Assembly: GCF_000284595.1 (NCBI RefSeq) | Contig: NC_017671.1 | Span: 2,017,001 to 2,081,000 of the forward strand | DNA from: Stenotrophomonas maltophilia D457 | GTDB lineage: Bacteria; Pseudomonadota; Gammaproteobacteria; Xanthomonadales; Xanthomonadaceae | Direction: 5' to 3' | Length of the DNA: 64,000 bases | Part shown: one piece after another, positions 36,182-47,663 of the stretch | Position numbering within the stretch: the stretch's first letter is position 1 | Layout: each line of letters begins with the position of its first letter | The notes under the pieces: generated by a model | Told to the model about the DNA's origin: nothing | Database searches by the model: none | The model's input: only the letters and a program-made list of their open reading frames with translations | Program-made: the position numbers and the translations under genes

Positions 36182-38014
36182 ATGGCGGTAGAAGCAGCGA
36201 CCAGCGAGCTGGTCAAGGTCGTCGCCCTGTTGGGCGCGGCGGTGGTGATGGTGCCTTTGTTCCGTCGGGCCGGCCTGGGCTCGGTGCTGGGCTACTTCGC
36301 CGCCGGCCTGGCGATCGGGCCGTTCGGGCTGGGCTGGTTCTCCGACCCGCAGGCCATCCTGCATACCGCCGAACTCGGCGTGGTGATGTTCCTGTTCGTG
36401 ATCGGCCTGGAGATGCGGCCCTCGCACCTGTGGAGCCTGCGCAAGGAAATTTTCGGGCTGGGCACGCTGCAGATCGTCACCTGTGCGCTGGTGCTGACCA
36501 GCATCGCCAAGCTGTTCGGGTTGCCGTGGCAGGTGGCCTTCATCGGTGCCACCGGCTTTGTGCTCACATCCACCGCAGTGGTGATGCAGTTGCTGGCCGA
36601 GCGCGGCGACATCGCGCTGCCGTCGGGGCAGAAGATCGTTTCGATCCTGCTGTTCGAAGACCTGCTGATCGTGCCGTTGCTGGCGCTGGTGGCCTGGATG
36701 GGCCCGAGCGCGGGCAGTGCCGACGGCGAAGGTTCGCGCTGGCTGTCGGTGGCGATCGGTGTGGGTGCCATCGTCGGCTTGGTGCTGGTCGGCCGCTTCC
36801 TGCTCAATCCGTTGTTCCGCGTGCTGGCCGAATCGAAGGCGCGCGAGGTGATGACCGCTGCCGCGCTGCTGGTGGTGCTGGGTGCGGCACTGCTGATGCA
36901 GCTGTCCGGCCTGTCGATGGCGATGGGCGCGTTCCTGGCGGGGGTGCTGTTGAGTGAATCGACCTTCCGCCACCAGATCGAAGCGGATATCGAGCCGTTC
37001 CGCGGCATCCTGCTGGGCCTGTTCTTCCTCAGCGTGGGCATGGCGCTGGACCTGGGCGTGGTGGCTGGCAACTGGCAGCTGATCCTCGGCCTGGTGCTGG
37101 CGCTGATGGTGGCCAAGGCGCTGTGCATCTACGCGGTCGCGCGCATCATGGGCAGCGACCACGCGCAGGCGCTGGATCGCGGCGTGCTGATGGCGCAGGG
37201 CGGCGAGTTCGCCTTCGTGCTGTTCTCCGCTGCCGCCTCAGCCGGCGTGATCAACCTGGAGATCAATGCCAACTTCACCGCCGTGGTGGTGTTGTCGATG
37301 GCGCTGACCCCGCTGGTGGTGCTGGTCTACAAGCGCATCGCGCCGAAGCCGACGGTGAACATGGACGGCGTGGACGAGGCCGAGGGCCTGTCCGGCAGCG
37401 TGCTGCTGATCGGCTTCGGCCGCTTCGGCCAGGTCGCCAGCCAGTCGCTGCTGGCGCGCGACGTGGACGTGACCATCATCGACAACGATGTGGAGATGAT
37501 CCAGAGCGCCGCGCGTTTCGGTTTCAAGATCTACTACGGCGACGGTACGCGACTGGACGTGCTGCATGCCTCGGGCGCGGCCACCGCGCGTGCGATTGCG
37601 GTGTGCGTGGACAAGGCCGAGGCCGCCGACCGCATCGTCGAACTGGTGTCGCACGAGTTCCCGCAGGCCAAGCTGATGGTGCGCTCGTTCGACCGCGAAC
37701 ATTCGCTGCGGCTGATCCATGCCGGCGTCGATTTCCAGATCCGCGAGACGTTTGAATCGGCGGTGTTGTTCGGCCAGGCCGCGCTGGTGGAACTGGGTGC
37801 GGATGAAGACGACGCGGTGGAGATTGCCGAGCAGATCCGTCGCCGCGATGCCGAGCGTTTCGAGCTGGAGATTGCCGGTGGTGGTTTGAATGCCGGCGCC
37901 AAGATGGTGTTCGGCAATTCAGGCCAGGGCGTGCCGACGCCGACGCCGTTCACCGCGCCGAAGCGGGCGAGCAAGACGTTGAACCCGCAGGACGTGCCGG
38001 AAGAGGAAGAATAA
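36182..38014 (+). CDS. Monovalent cation:proton antiporter (CPA2, KefB/KefC-like) with TrkA-N domain
   Basis: The 610-residue protein has ~12 TM helices in the first 390 residues, with GLAIGPFGLGWF and LFEDLLIVPLLALVAW as CPA2 hallmarks. A cytoplasmic TrkA-N nucleotide-binding domain follows (VLLIGFGRFGQVASQSLLARDV, near residue 405) and an acidic C-terminal tail. Similar KefB/C systems carry out K+/H+ exchange gated by glutathione adducts or NAD(H). There is no adjacent KefF/KefG oxidoreductase gene. The ion and gating ligand are not known. Confidence 0.92.
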   Translation: MAVEAATSELVKVVALLGAAVVMVPLFRRAGLGSVLGYFAAGLAIGPFGLGWFSDPQAILHTAELGVVMFLFVIGLEMRPSHLWSLRKEIFGLGTLQIVTCALVLTSIAKLFGLPWQVAFIGATGFVLTSTAVVMQLLAERGDIALPSGQKIVSILLFEDLLIVPLLALVAWMGPSAGSADGEGSRWLSVAIGVGAIVGLVLVGRFLLNPLFRVLAESKAREVMTAAALLVVLGAALLMQLSGLSMAMGAFLAGVLLSESTFRHQIEADIEPFRGILLGLFFLSVGMALDLGVVAGNWQLILGLVLALMVAKALCIYAVARIMGSDHAQALDRGVLMAQGGEFAFVLFSAAASAGVINLEINANFTAVVVLSMALTPLVVLVYKRIAPKPTVNMDGVDEAEGLSGSVLLIGFGRFGQVASQSLLARDVDVTIIDNDVEMIQSAARFGFKIYYGDGTRLDVLHASGAATARAIAVCVDKAEAADRIVELVSHEFPQAKLMVRSFDREHSLRLIHAGVDFQIRETFESAVLFGQAALVELGADEDDAVEIAEQIRRRDAERFELEIAGGGLNAGAKMVFGNSGQGVPTPTPFTAPKRASKTLNPQDVPEEEE

Positions 38015-38020
38015 CGTTTG

Positions 38021-38112
38021 CGGGTCGGATCCCTTTCCAGCGGAAAGGGCTCTGGCCCGCTACGTCGTGCTGGGGTCAGAGCCCTTTGCCTGTGGCAAAG
38101 GGATCCGACCCC
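38021..38112. repeat. Two GGGGTC(A/G)GATCC hairpins
   Basis: cgggtcggatcccttt...aaagggctctggcccg (38021-38059) and ggggtcagagcccttt...aaagggatccgacccc (38072-38112) lie between the antiporter gene and folD. They are tandem, like those at 27484-27562. Confidence 0.83.
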
Positions 38113-38191
38113 GTCAGGACCCCATCCGGCGGTGGGCGAGGGGGCCTGAATCAGGGACAATAGCGTCCCCGCCGCCCCACGCCCGCTCCCG

Positions 38192-39070
38192 ATGACCGAT
38201 TCCGCCCCCCAGCATCCTGCCCGCATCCTTGACGGCCGCCGCATCGCCGAGGACCTGCTCGACAGCCTGAAGGTGCGCGTCGACGCCCGCGTGGCCGCCG
38301 GTTGCAGCCGCCCGGGTCTGGCCGTGGTGCTGGTCGGTGGCGACCCGGCCTCGACCGTGTACGTGCGCAACAAGCGCCGTGCCGCCGAGAAGGTCGGCAT
38401 CGAAGCGCATGACTACGATCTGCCGGCCGGTACCACCGAGGCCGAGCTGCTCGACCTGATCGACCAGCTCAACGCCGATCCGAAGATCAACGGCATCCTG
38501 ATCCAGCTGCCGCTGCCGGGCATCCCCGATGCGCGCCGGCTGATCCAGCGCATCGACCCGCGCAAGGACGTGGACGGCTTCCACCCGGAAAACGTCGGCC
38601 ACCTGGCCCTGCGCGAATTCGGCCTGCGCCCGTGCACCCCGCGTGGCATCACCACGCTGCTGGGCCACACCGACCAGCCGGTACGCGGCCGCAACGCCAC
38701 CATCGTGGGCGTGAGCAACCATGTCGGCCGCCCGATGGGCCTGGAGCTGCTGATCGCCGGCTGCACCGTGACCAGCTGCCACAAGTTCACCCCCAAGGAC
38801 GTGCTGGAACAGGCCGTGCGCAACGCCGACATCCTGGTGGTGGCGGTGGGCCGCCCGGGCATCGTGCCGGGCGAGTGGGTGAAGCCGGGCGCGGTGGTGA
38901 TCGACGTCGGCATCAACCGGTTGGACGACGGCCGCCTGGTGGGCGACGTCGGGTTTGAGGCCGCCGCCCAGCGGGCGAGCTGGATCACCCCGGTGCCGGG
39001 TGGCGTGGGCCCGATGACCGTGGCCACGTTGATGCAGAACACGCTGGAAGCGGCGGAAGCGCTGAGCTGA
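38192..39070 (+). CDS. folD: Methylenetetrahydrofolate dehydrogenase/cyclohydrolase
   Basis: This 292-residue bifunctional enzyme interconverts 5,10-methylene-THF and 10-formyl-[22 protein letters not shown] contains the catalytic Lys. [13 protein letters not shown] and [13 protein letters not shown] are the family signatures. [21 protein letters not shown] is the NADP-binding region, with 'VSNHVGRP' in place of the common VGRSNIVGKP. Asn-His in place of the common Ser-Asn-Ile is a small variation. It sits next to guaB, so folate one-carbon supply and purine synthesis genes are neighbours. Confidence 0.95.
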   Translation: MTDSAPQHPARILDGRRIAEDLLDSLKVRVDARVAAGCSRPGLAVVLVGGDPASTVYVRNKRRAAEKVGIEAHDYDLPAGTTEAELLDLIDQLNADPKINGILIQLPLPGIPDARRLIQRIDPRKDVDGFHPENVGHLALREFGLRPCTPRGITTLLGHTDQPVRGRNATIVGVSNHVGRPMGLELLIAGCTVTSCHKFTPKDVLEQAVRNADILVVAVGRPGIVPGEWVKPGAVVIDVGINRLDDGRLVGDVGFEAAAQRASWITPVPGGVGPMTVATLMQNTLEAAEALS

Positions 39071-39100
39071 CCTGCGATTGGGGAGATCTGCTGTTGGTGG

Positions 39101-39249
39101 GTGCCGACCGTTGGTCGGCACAATGCCGGGCAGGCCGATGACCCGCTCCTGGTAGGTGCCAACCTTGGTTGGCACACATCCATCGGGGCCATCGGCCCAT
39201 CTGGGGTGCCGGTGCCGGACGGATCGTGCCAACCAAGGTTGGCACCTAC
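39101..39249. repeat. Palindromic repeats between folD and guaB
   Basis: The gene-free stretch 39071-39400 holds gtgccgacc-gtt-ggtcggcac (39101-39121) and a facing SMAG pair, GTAGgtgccaaccttggttggcac (39152-39175) and its mirror ending ctac (39226-39249). No gene was seen. The rest (39250-39400) should carry the guaB promoter. Confidence 0.83.
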
Positions 39250-39373
39250 CAAAGGCGGTTCCGTGGGGGTTCCCAGGCGGCGCGTGGCCCCGGTCCGTCG
39301 CCCTGAACCAATCGCCGCCCGCGCGACACTGCGTCGCATCTACCCCCTGCCACGCGGCGCGAAAAAGGGGTAA

Positions 39374-40863
<1,490 letters not shown>

Positions 40864-40864
<1 letters not shown>

Positions 40865-41447
40865 TGCGCTTGCGAACTGCTCTTGCGATTACGGGCAGCC
40901 TGCTGATGGCAGGCTGTTCGTTGTCTGAACCGCCGCCGCGCTCCGGGTCTCCGGGCGCGGCGGTTTCGCAATTGCAGGACGTGCAGGCCTGCCAGAACGC
41001 GTTCTCGCTGCCGAAGGGCTGGCAGGTGCAGCCCGCAGGCGAACAGCGCTGGCTGCTGAAAGGTACCGGCGAGCGCCCGCTGCAGGTCATCCTGCGGTGC
41101 GTTACCGATCTGGGTGACAGGCTTGAAGATCCTGTGGTCATCGCCGAGCTGGGGCCGCTGGAGCCGAAACGGATGAGCGCGCAGTCCGCGTTCTGGGGCA
41201 ACGCCGTGGATTCCGGTTACCCGATGCACGCCATGCAACGGCGCATCGTGCCCGGCACCGAAGTGCAGGAAATCGCCGAGCTGCCGCGCGCCGACCGCGC
41301 CAACCCCAACGCACCGCACGGCCTGCTGATGCTGCGCTGGGATGAGGAAGATCCCTCACATATTCAACAACGCGAGGCGTTCATCGCCACGCTGACGCAG
41401 AGCCTTGAAGCGCCGGGCGCTGCGAAAAACACCACTGGAACGGCACC

Positions 41448-41451
<4 letters not shown>
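40864..41451 (+). CDS. Lipoprotein of unknown function between guaB and guaA
   Basis: The 195-residue protein has a short signal and lipobox (SLLMAGC, Cys18). The mature part is mixed alpha/beta with two Cys residues ([13 protein letters not shown] and [13 protein letters not shown]) that may form a disulfide. No known domain was recognised. It overlaps guaB by one base and guaA by four, so it is translated with both purine genes. Xanthomonads often keep such an ORF here. Its link to GMP synthesis, if any, is unknown. Confidence 0.82.
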
Positions 41452-43013
<1,562 letters not shown>

Positions 43014-43024
43014 GTTGAAAGAAC

Positions 43025-43051
43025 GAGGGCGCCGAGAGGCGCCCTCTTTTT
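43025..43051 (+). terminator. Terminator of the guaB-guaA operon
   Basis: gagggcgcc-gaga-ggcgccctc is a perfect nine-bp stem with a five-T tail, starting 11 bp after guaA. Confidence 0.92.
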
Positions 43052-43166
43052 CACCTGAGATCGCCGCTGTTCGCCGCAAAATGCGAGCGATTGATACAAT
43101 GGTCCTGAGCGGGGCCAATGCTGTTCAGAGGGTTTTTGCTGAGCTTTGGATAATTTGGGGAAGGGA

Positions 43167-45965
43167 ATGAATAGGACTGAAGCACAGACACGAGCCGACT
43201 TGATCGATCAGCAACTCGCGTTGTCAGGCTGGAACGTCAAAGACCCGACTCAAGTTATCGAAGAATTCGACATCATCACTGTGCCAACAGAGGGTGTGGC
43301 CGAACCATGCACCCCATATCAGGGCCATCAGTTCAGCGACTACGTCTTGCTGGGCAAAGACGGTAGGCCGCTGGCCGTGATCGAGGCCAAAAAAACCTTC
43401 CGAGATGCCGCGCTTGGTCGTGAGCAAGCCAAGCAGTACTGCTACAACATTCAGAAGCAACTGGGCAGCGAACTGCCATTCTGCTTCTACACCAACGGTC
43501 TCGAGACCTTCTTCTGGGATCTGGAAAATGCACCGCCCCGCAAGGTTGTCGGCTTTCCTACCCGCGATGATCTGGAGCGGTTTGCCTACATCCGTCGCAA
43601 TCGCAAGCCGCTGACGCAGGAATTCATCAACACTTCGATTGCCGGACGTGATTACCAGATCCGCGCGATACGCTCGGTGCTCGAAGGCATCGAACAGAAG
43701 AAGCGCGATTTCTTACTGGTGATGGCCACCGGCACCGGCAAGACCCGCACCTGCATCGCCATGGTCGATGCCTTGATGCGGGCTGGTCATGCAGAAAAAG
43801 TGCTGTTCCTCGTGGACCGTATAGCCTTGCGTGAACAGGCACTGGCCGCCTTCAAGGAGCACATGCCCAACGAGCCGCGCTGGCCCAATGTGGGTGAAAA
43901 GCTGATCGCGGCGGATCGTCGTGTGTATGTTGCCACCTACCCGACGATGCTCAACATTATCAGGGATGAGGCACAGAACCTGTCGCCGCACTTCTTCGAT
44001 TTCATCGTCGTCGATGAAAGCCATCGCTCCATCTACAACACCTTTGGCGAAGTGCTGGATTACTTCAAGACCATCACGCTGGGTCTCACGGCCACGCCGA
44101 CCGACATCATCGATCACAACACCTTCCAGCTATTTCATTGCGACGATGGCGTTCCCACGTTTGCCTACACCTATGAAGAAGCCGTGAACAACGTGCCCCC
44201 CTATCTCTGCAACTTCCAGGTCATGAAGATTCAGACCAAGTTCCAGATGGAGGGCAGCAGCAAGCGCACCATTTCGCTGGAAGACCAGAAGAAGCTGATC
44301 CTCCAGGGTAAGGAAGTTGAAGACATCAACTTCGAGGGCACTCAGCTTGAAAGGCAGGTGATCAACAAGGGCACCAACACCCTGATCGTCCGCGAATTCA
44401 TGGAAGAAGCCATCAAGGACGCTAACGGCGTGCTGCCAGGCAAGACCATCTTCTTTTGCGCCACCAAGGCCCATGCCCGGCGCATGGAAGAAATCTTCGA
44501 CAAGCTCTACCCCCAGTACCACGGTGAGCTTGCAAAGGTCCTGGTGTCGGATGACCCGCGCGTTTACGGCAAAGGTGGGCTTCTCGATCAATTCACCAAC
44601 AACGACATGCCTCGCATCGCCATCAGCGTGGACATGCTCGACACTGGCATCGATGTGCGCGAAATCGTCAACCTCGTGTTCGCCAAGCCGGTCTATTCGT
44701 ACACCAAGTTCTGGCAGATGGTCGGGCGCGGCACACGCCTGCTGGAAACCAGCAAACCCAAGCCCTGGTGCCTTGAGAAGGATGTGTTCATGATCCTCGA
44801 CTGCTGGGACAACTTCGAATACTTCAAGCTCAACCCCAAGGGCAAGGAGCTTAAACCGCAGTTGCCGCTCCCGGTGCGGCTGGTGGGCCTGCGCCTCGAC
44901 AAGATTGAAAAAGCCAATGACAGCGGTAATGCTGACATCGCCACACGTGAAGTCGCCAAGCTCCGCCAGCAGATTGCCGCGTTACCTAAGGAGTCGGTGG
45001 TGATCAAGGAAGCCGCCGCTGCGCTGGCGCGGCTGGACGACGACAACTTCTGGATCAGCCTCAGCCACGACCGGCTGGAGTTCTTGCGCGCTGAAATCAA
45101 GCCGCTGTTCCGGACCGTGTCCGAGGCTGACTTCAAGGCCATGCGCTTCGAGCGCAACCTGCTGGAGTACTCGCTGGCCGTTTTGAGCGAAGAAAAGGGA
45201 CAGGCCGACACGCTCAAGGAGGGCATCGTCGAGCAGATCAGCGAACTGCCGCTCTCCGTCAGCTTTGTCAAGCAGGAAGAGGCGCTGATCCGCGCCGCGC
45301 AAACCAGCCACTACTGGGCCAAGGCGGATGAAGACGCCTTCGACGAACTGGTCGCCAAACTCGGCCCGCTGATGAAATTCCGCGAGCAGTCCACCGGCCA
45401 GGAACAAACCCACCTCAATTTAGCCGATGAACTGCACAAGAAGGAATGGGTGGAGTTCGGTCCAGAGCACGAGGCGGTCAGCATCACCCGCTACCGCGAA
45501 ATGGTGGAAAATTTGATCGCCGAACTCACCGCGCATAACCCGGTGCTGCAAAAGATCAAGAACGGCGAGACAGTGAGCAGCGAAGAGGCCAAAGAACTGG
45601 CCGAGCTGCTGCACGAAGAACACCCTCACATCACCGAAGACCTGCTGCGTCAGGTTTACAAGAACCGCAAGGCGCGCTTCATCCAGTTCATCCGCCACAT
45701 CCTGGGTATTGAAGTGCTCAAGAGCTTCCCGGACGAGGTCAGCACCGCCTTTGACCAATTCATCCGCGCCCACACCACGCTCAGTAGCCGGCAGATGGAA
45801 TTCCTCAATCTGCTGAAGGGCTTCATCATCGAGCGCGAAAAGGTGGAGAAGAAAGACCTGATCACCGCCCCCTTTACCGTCATTCATCCCCAAGGCATCC
45901 GTGGCGTGTTCAGCCCACTAGAAATCGACGAGATCCTGCAGCTGGCCGAACGGTTGGCTGCCTAA
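43167..45965 (+). CDS. hsdR: Type I restriction enzyme, R subunit
   Basis: The 932-residue protein starts at MNRTEAQTRADLI, behind a ggggaaggga Shine-Dalgarno; an alternative start seven codons upstream lacks one. An N-terminal PD-(D/E)xK nuclease is seen as SDYVLLGKDGRPLAVIEAKKT (Asp58, Glu73, Lys75). The SF2 translocase has Walker A ATGTGKT (187-193), Walker B VVDESH (282-286) and motif VI MVGRGTRL. An EcoEI-type helical C-terminus (about 770-930) binds the methylase core. It cleaves DNA far from the recognition site after ATP-driven translocation. It is the first gene of the five-gene island and lies 15 bp before hsdM. Composition is lower in GC than in neighbouring housekeeping genes. Confidence 0.95.
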   Translation: MNRTEAQTRADLIDQQLALSGWNVKDPTQVIEEFDIITVPTEGVAEPCTPYQGHQFSDYVLLGKDGRPLAVIEAKKTFRDAALGREQAKQYCYNIQKQLGSELPFCFYTNGLETFFWDLENAPPRKVVGFPTRDDLERFAYIRRNRKPLTQEFINTSIAGRDYQIRAIRSVLEGIEQKKRDFLLVMATGTGKTRTCIAMVDALMRAGHAEKVLFLVDRIALREQALAAFKEHMPNEPRWPNVGEKLIAADRRVYVATYPTMLNIIRDEAQNLSPHFFDFIVVDESHRSIYNTFGEVLDYFKTITLGLTATPTDIIDHNTFQLFHCDDGVPTFAYTYEEAVNNVPPYLCNFQVMKIQTKFQMEGSSKRTISLEDQKKLILQGKEVEDINFEGTQLERQVINKGTNTLIVREFMEEAIKDANGVLPGKTIFFCATKAHARRMEEIFDKLYPQYHGELAKVLVSDDPRVYGKGGLLDQFTNNDMPRIAISVDMLDTGIDVREIVNLVFAKPVYSYTKFWQMVGRGTRLLETSKPKPWCLEKDVFMILDCWDNFEYFKLNPKGKELKPQLPLPVRLVGLRLDKIEKANDSGNADIATREVAKLRQQIAALPKESVVIKEAAAALARLDDDNFWISLSHDRLEFLRAEIKPLFRTVSEADFKAMRFERNLLEYSLAVLSEEKGQADTLKEGIVEQISELPLSVSFVKQEEALIRAAQTSHYWAKADEDAFDELVAKLGPLMKFREQSTGQEQTHLNLADELHKKEWVEFGPEHEAVSITRYREMVENLIAELTAHNPVLQKIKNGETVSSEEAKELAELLHEEHPHITEDLLRQVYKNRKARFIQFIRHILGIEVLKSFPDEVSTAFDQFIRAHTTLSSRQMEFLNLLKGFIIEREKVEKKDLITAPFTVIHPQGIRGVFSPLEIDEILQLAERLAA

Positions 45966-45980
45966 ATAGCAGAGCACACC

Positions 45981-47663
45981 ATGCTTCAAAACAATCCCGA
46001 ACTCAAAAGCAAGATCGACCAGCTCTGGAACAAGTTCTGGAGCGGCGGCATCAGCAACCCGCTCACCGCCATCGAGCAGATCACCTACCTGCTGTTCATG
46101 AAACGGCTGGATGAGTTGGACCAGAAGCGCCAAGCCGATGCCGAGTGGACCGGCGACAACTACATCTCCAAGTTCACGGGTACATGGATTCCGCCCGAAT
46201 ACCGCAGCCAGCCGGAGCCCGAGAAATTCGCCATCGAGAAGCGCAGCCTGCGCTGGAGCGAATTCAAGCGCATGCAGGCCGAAGAGATGCTGCAACACGT
46301 GCAGGGCAAGGTGTTCCCCTTCCTCAAAGACCTGAACGGCGCTGAATCCAACTTCACCCACCACATGAAGAACGCGGTCTTCATCATCCCCAAACCCGCC
46401 CTGCTGGTGGAAGCGGTGAAGACCATCGACGATATCTTCGAGGTGATGGAGAAGGACTCGAAGGAGAAAGGCCAAGCCTTCCAGGACATCCAGGGCGATG
46501 TCTACGAGTTCCTGCTGTCGGAGATCGCCACCGCCGGTAAGAACGGCCAGTTCCGAACCCCGCGCCACATCATCAAGCTGATGGCCGATCTGGTGCAGCC
46601 GCAACTGGGCCACAAGATTGCAGATCCTGCCTGCGGTTCAGGCGGCTTTCTGCTCGGCGCATACCAGTTCATCGTCACCGAACTGGCAAAAAAAGCTGGC
46701 GTCCAAGACCTCAAGCCCGATGAAGACGGCTTCACTCGCACCTCGGTGGCCGCTGCGCTCACCGAAAAGGCGCAGGCCATTCTTTCCAGCTCGCTATGGG
46801 GCTACGACATCGACCAGACCATGGTGCGCCTGGGGCTGATGAATCTGATGATGCATGGCATCGACGAGCCGCACATCGACTACAAGGACACCCTCAGCAA
46901 AGGCTACACCGAGGAAGCTAAATACGACATTGTGATGGCCAACCCGCCCTTTACCGGCAGCATCGATAAGGGCGACATCAACGAGAGCCTCACGCTCGGC
47001 ACCACAAAGACCGAGCTGCTGTTTGTCGAGAACATCTACCGCCTGCTGAAGAAGGGGGGCACCGCCTGCGTCATTGTTCCACAGGGCGTATTGTTCGGCA
47101 CCGGCGGTGCCTTCAAGACGCTGCGCCAGATGCTGGTGGAGCGCTGCGACCTCAAGGCCGTGATCACCCTGCCCAGTGGCGTATTCAAACCCTATGCCGG
47201 GGTCAGCACCGCCATTCTGCTGTTCACAAAGGTCTGGGGGCCGAAAGACAAGGTGAGCAAACCCGCCACCAAACACGTTTGGTTTTACGAAATGGTCGCT
47301 GACGGCTATTCGCTGGACGACAAGCGCAGCAAGCAGAAAACGCCTGATGGAAAGGACAGCTGGGGCGACCTGCAAGACATCGTTGGCAAATATCACACCC
47401 GCGATGCCGCCAGCGACACCGACCGCACCGCCAAATGCTTCGTGGTGCCGCGCAGTGAGATTGCCGACGAGAAGAACAACTACGACCTGTCGCTCTCACG
47501 CTACAAGCAGGATGTCCTTGAAGAAGTGCACCACGATGCGCCGGGCGTGATTCTGGATCGGCTTATTCAGGCCGAGGTGGGCGATGTGGATGAAGCGGAA
47601 CTCGCCAAGGTGCAAAGCGGCATCGTGCGCGAGTTGCTGGAGTTGAAGGGGATGGTGGGATGA
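45981..47663 (+). CDS. hsdM: Type I DNA methyltransferase, M subunit
   Basis: The 560-residue N6-adenine methyltransferase has an N-terminal helical HsdM domain starting LKSKIDQLWNKFW. The SAM-binding motif I is DPACGSGGFL (215-224), and the catalytic motif IV is NPPF (321-324). The C-terminal part contains IALFLFTK-like AILLFTKVWG and coiled helices that contact HsdS. With HsdS it methylates the recognition site and protects host DNA. Its stop overlaps the hsdS start by 4 bp, so they are made at a fixed ratio. Confidence 0.96.
   Translation: MLQNNPELKSKIDQLWNKFWSGGISNPLTAIEQITYLLFMKRLDELDQKRQADAEWTGDNYISKFTGTWIPPEYRSQPEPEKFAIEKRSLRWSEFKRMQAEEMLQHVQGKVFPFLKDLNGAESNFTHHMKNAVFIIPKPALLVEAVKTIDDIFEVMEKDSKEKGQAFQDIQGDVYEFLLSEIATAGKNGQFRTPRHIIKLMADLVQPQLGHKIADPACGSGGFLLGAYQFIVTELAKKAGVQDLKPDEDGFTRTSVAAALTEKAQAILSSSLWGYDIDQTMVRLGLMNLMMHGIDEPHIDYKDTLSKGYTEEAKYDIVMANPPFTGSIDKGDINESLTLGTTKTELLFVENIYRLLKKGGTACVIVPQGVLFGTGGAFKTLRQMLVERCDLKAVITLPSGVFKPYAGVSTAILLFTKVWGPKDKVSKPATKHVWFYEMVADGYSLDDKRSKQKTPDGKDSWGDLQDIVGKYHTRDAASDTDRTAKCFVVPRSEIADEKNNYDLSLSRYKQDVLEEVHHDAPGVILDRLIQAEVGDVDEAELAKVQSGIVRELLELKGMVG

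Noticed and set aside
43070..43154. Possible promoter of the hsd operon (tacaat at 43095-43100, gataat at 43149-43154)
   Set aside because: Neither has a good -35 at 16-18 bp, and the second is too close to the start codon. Start-site mapping would be needed.
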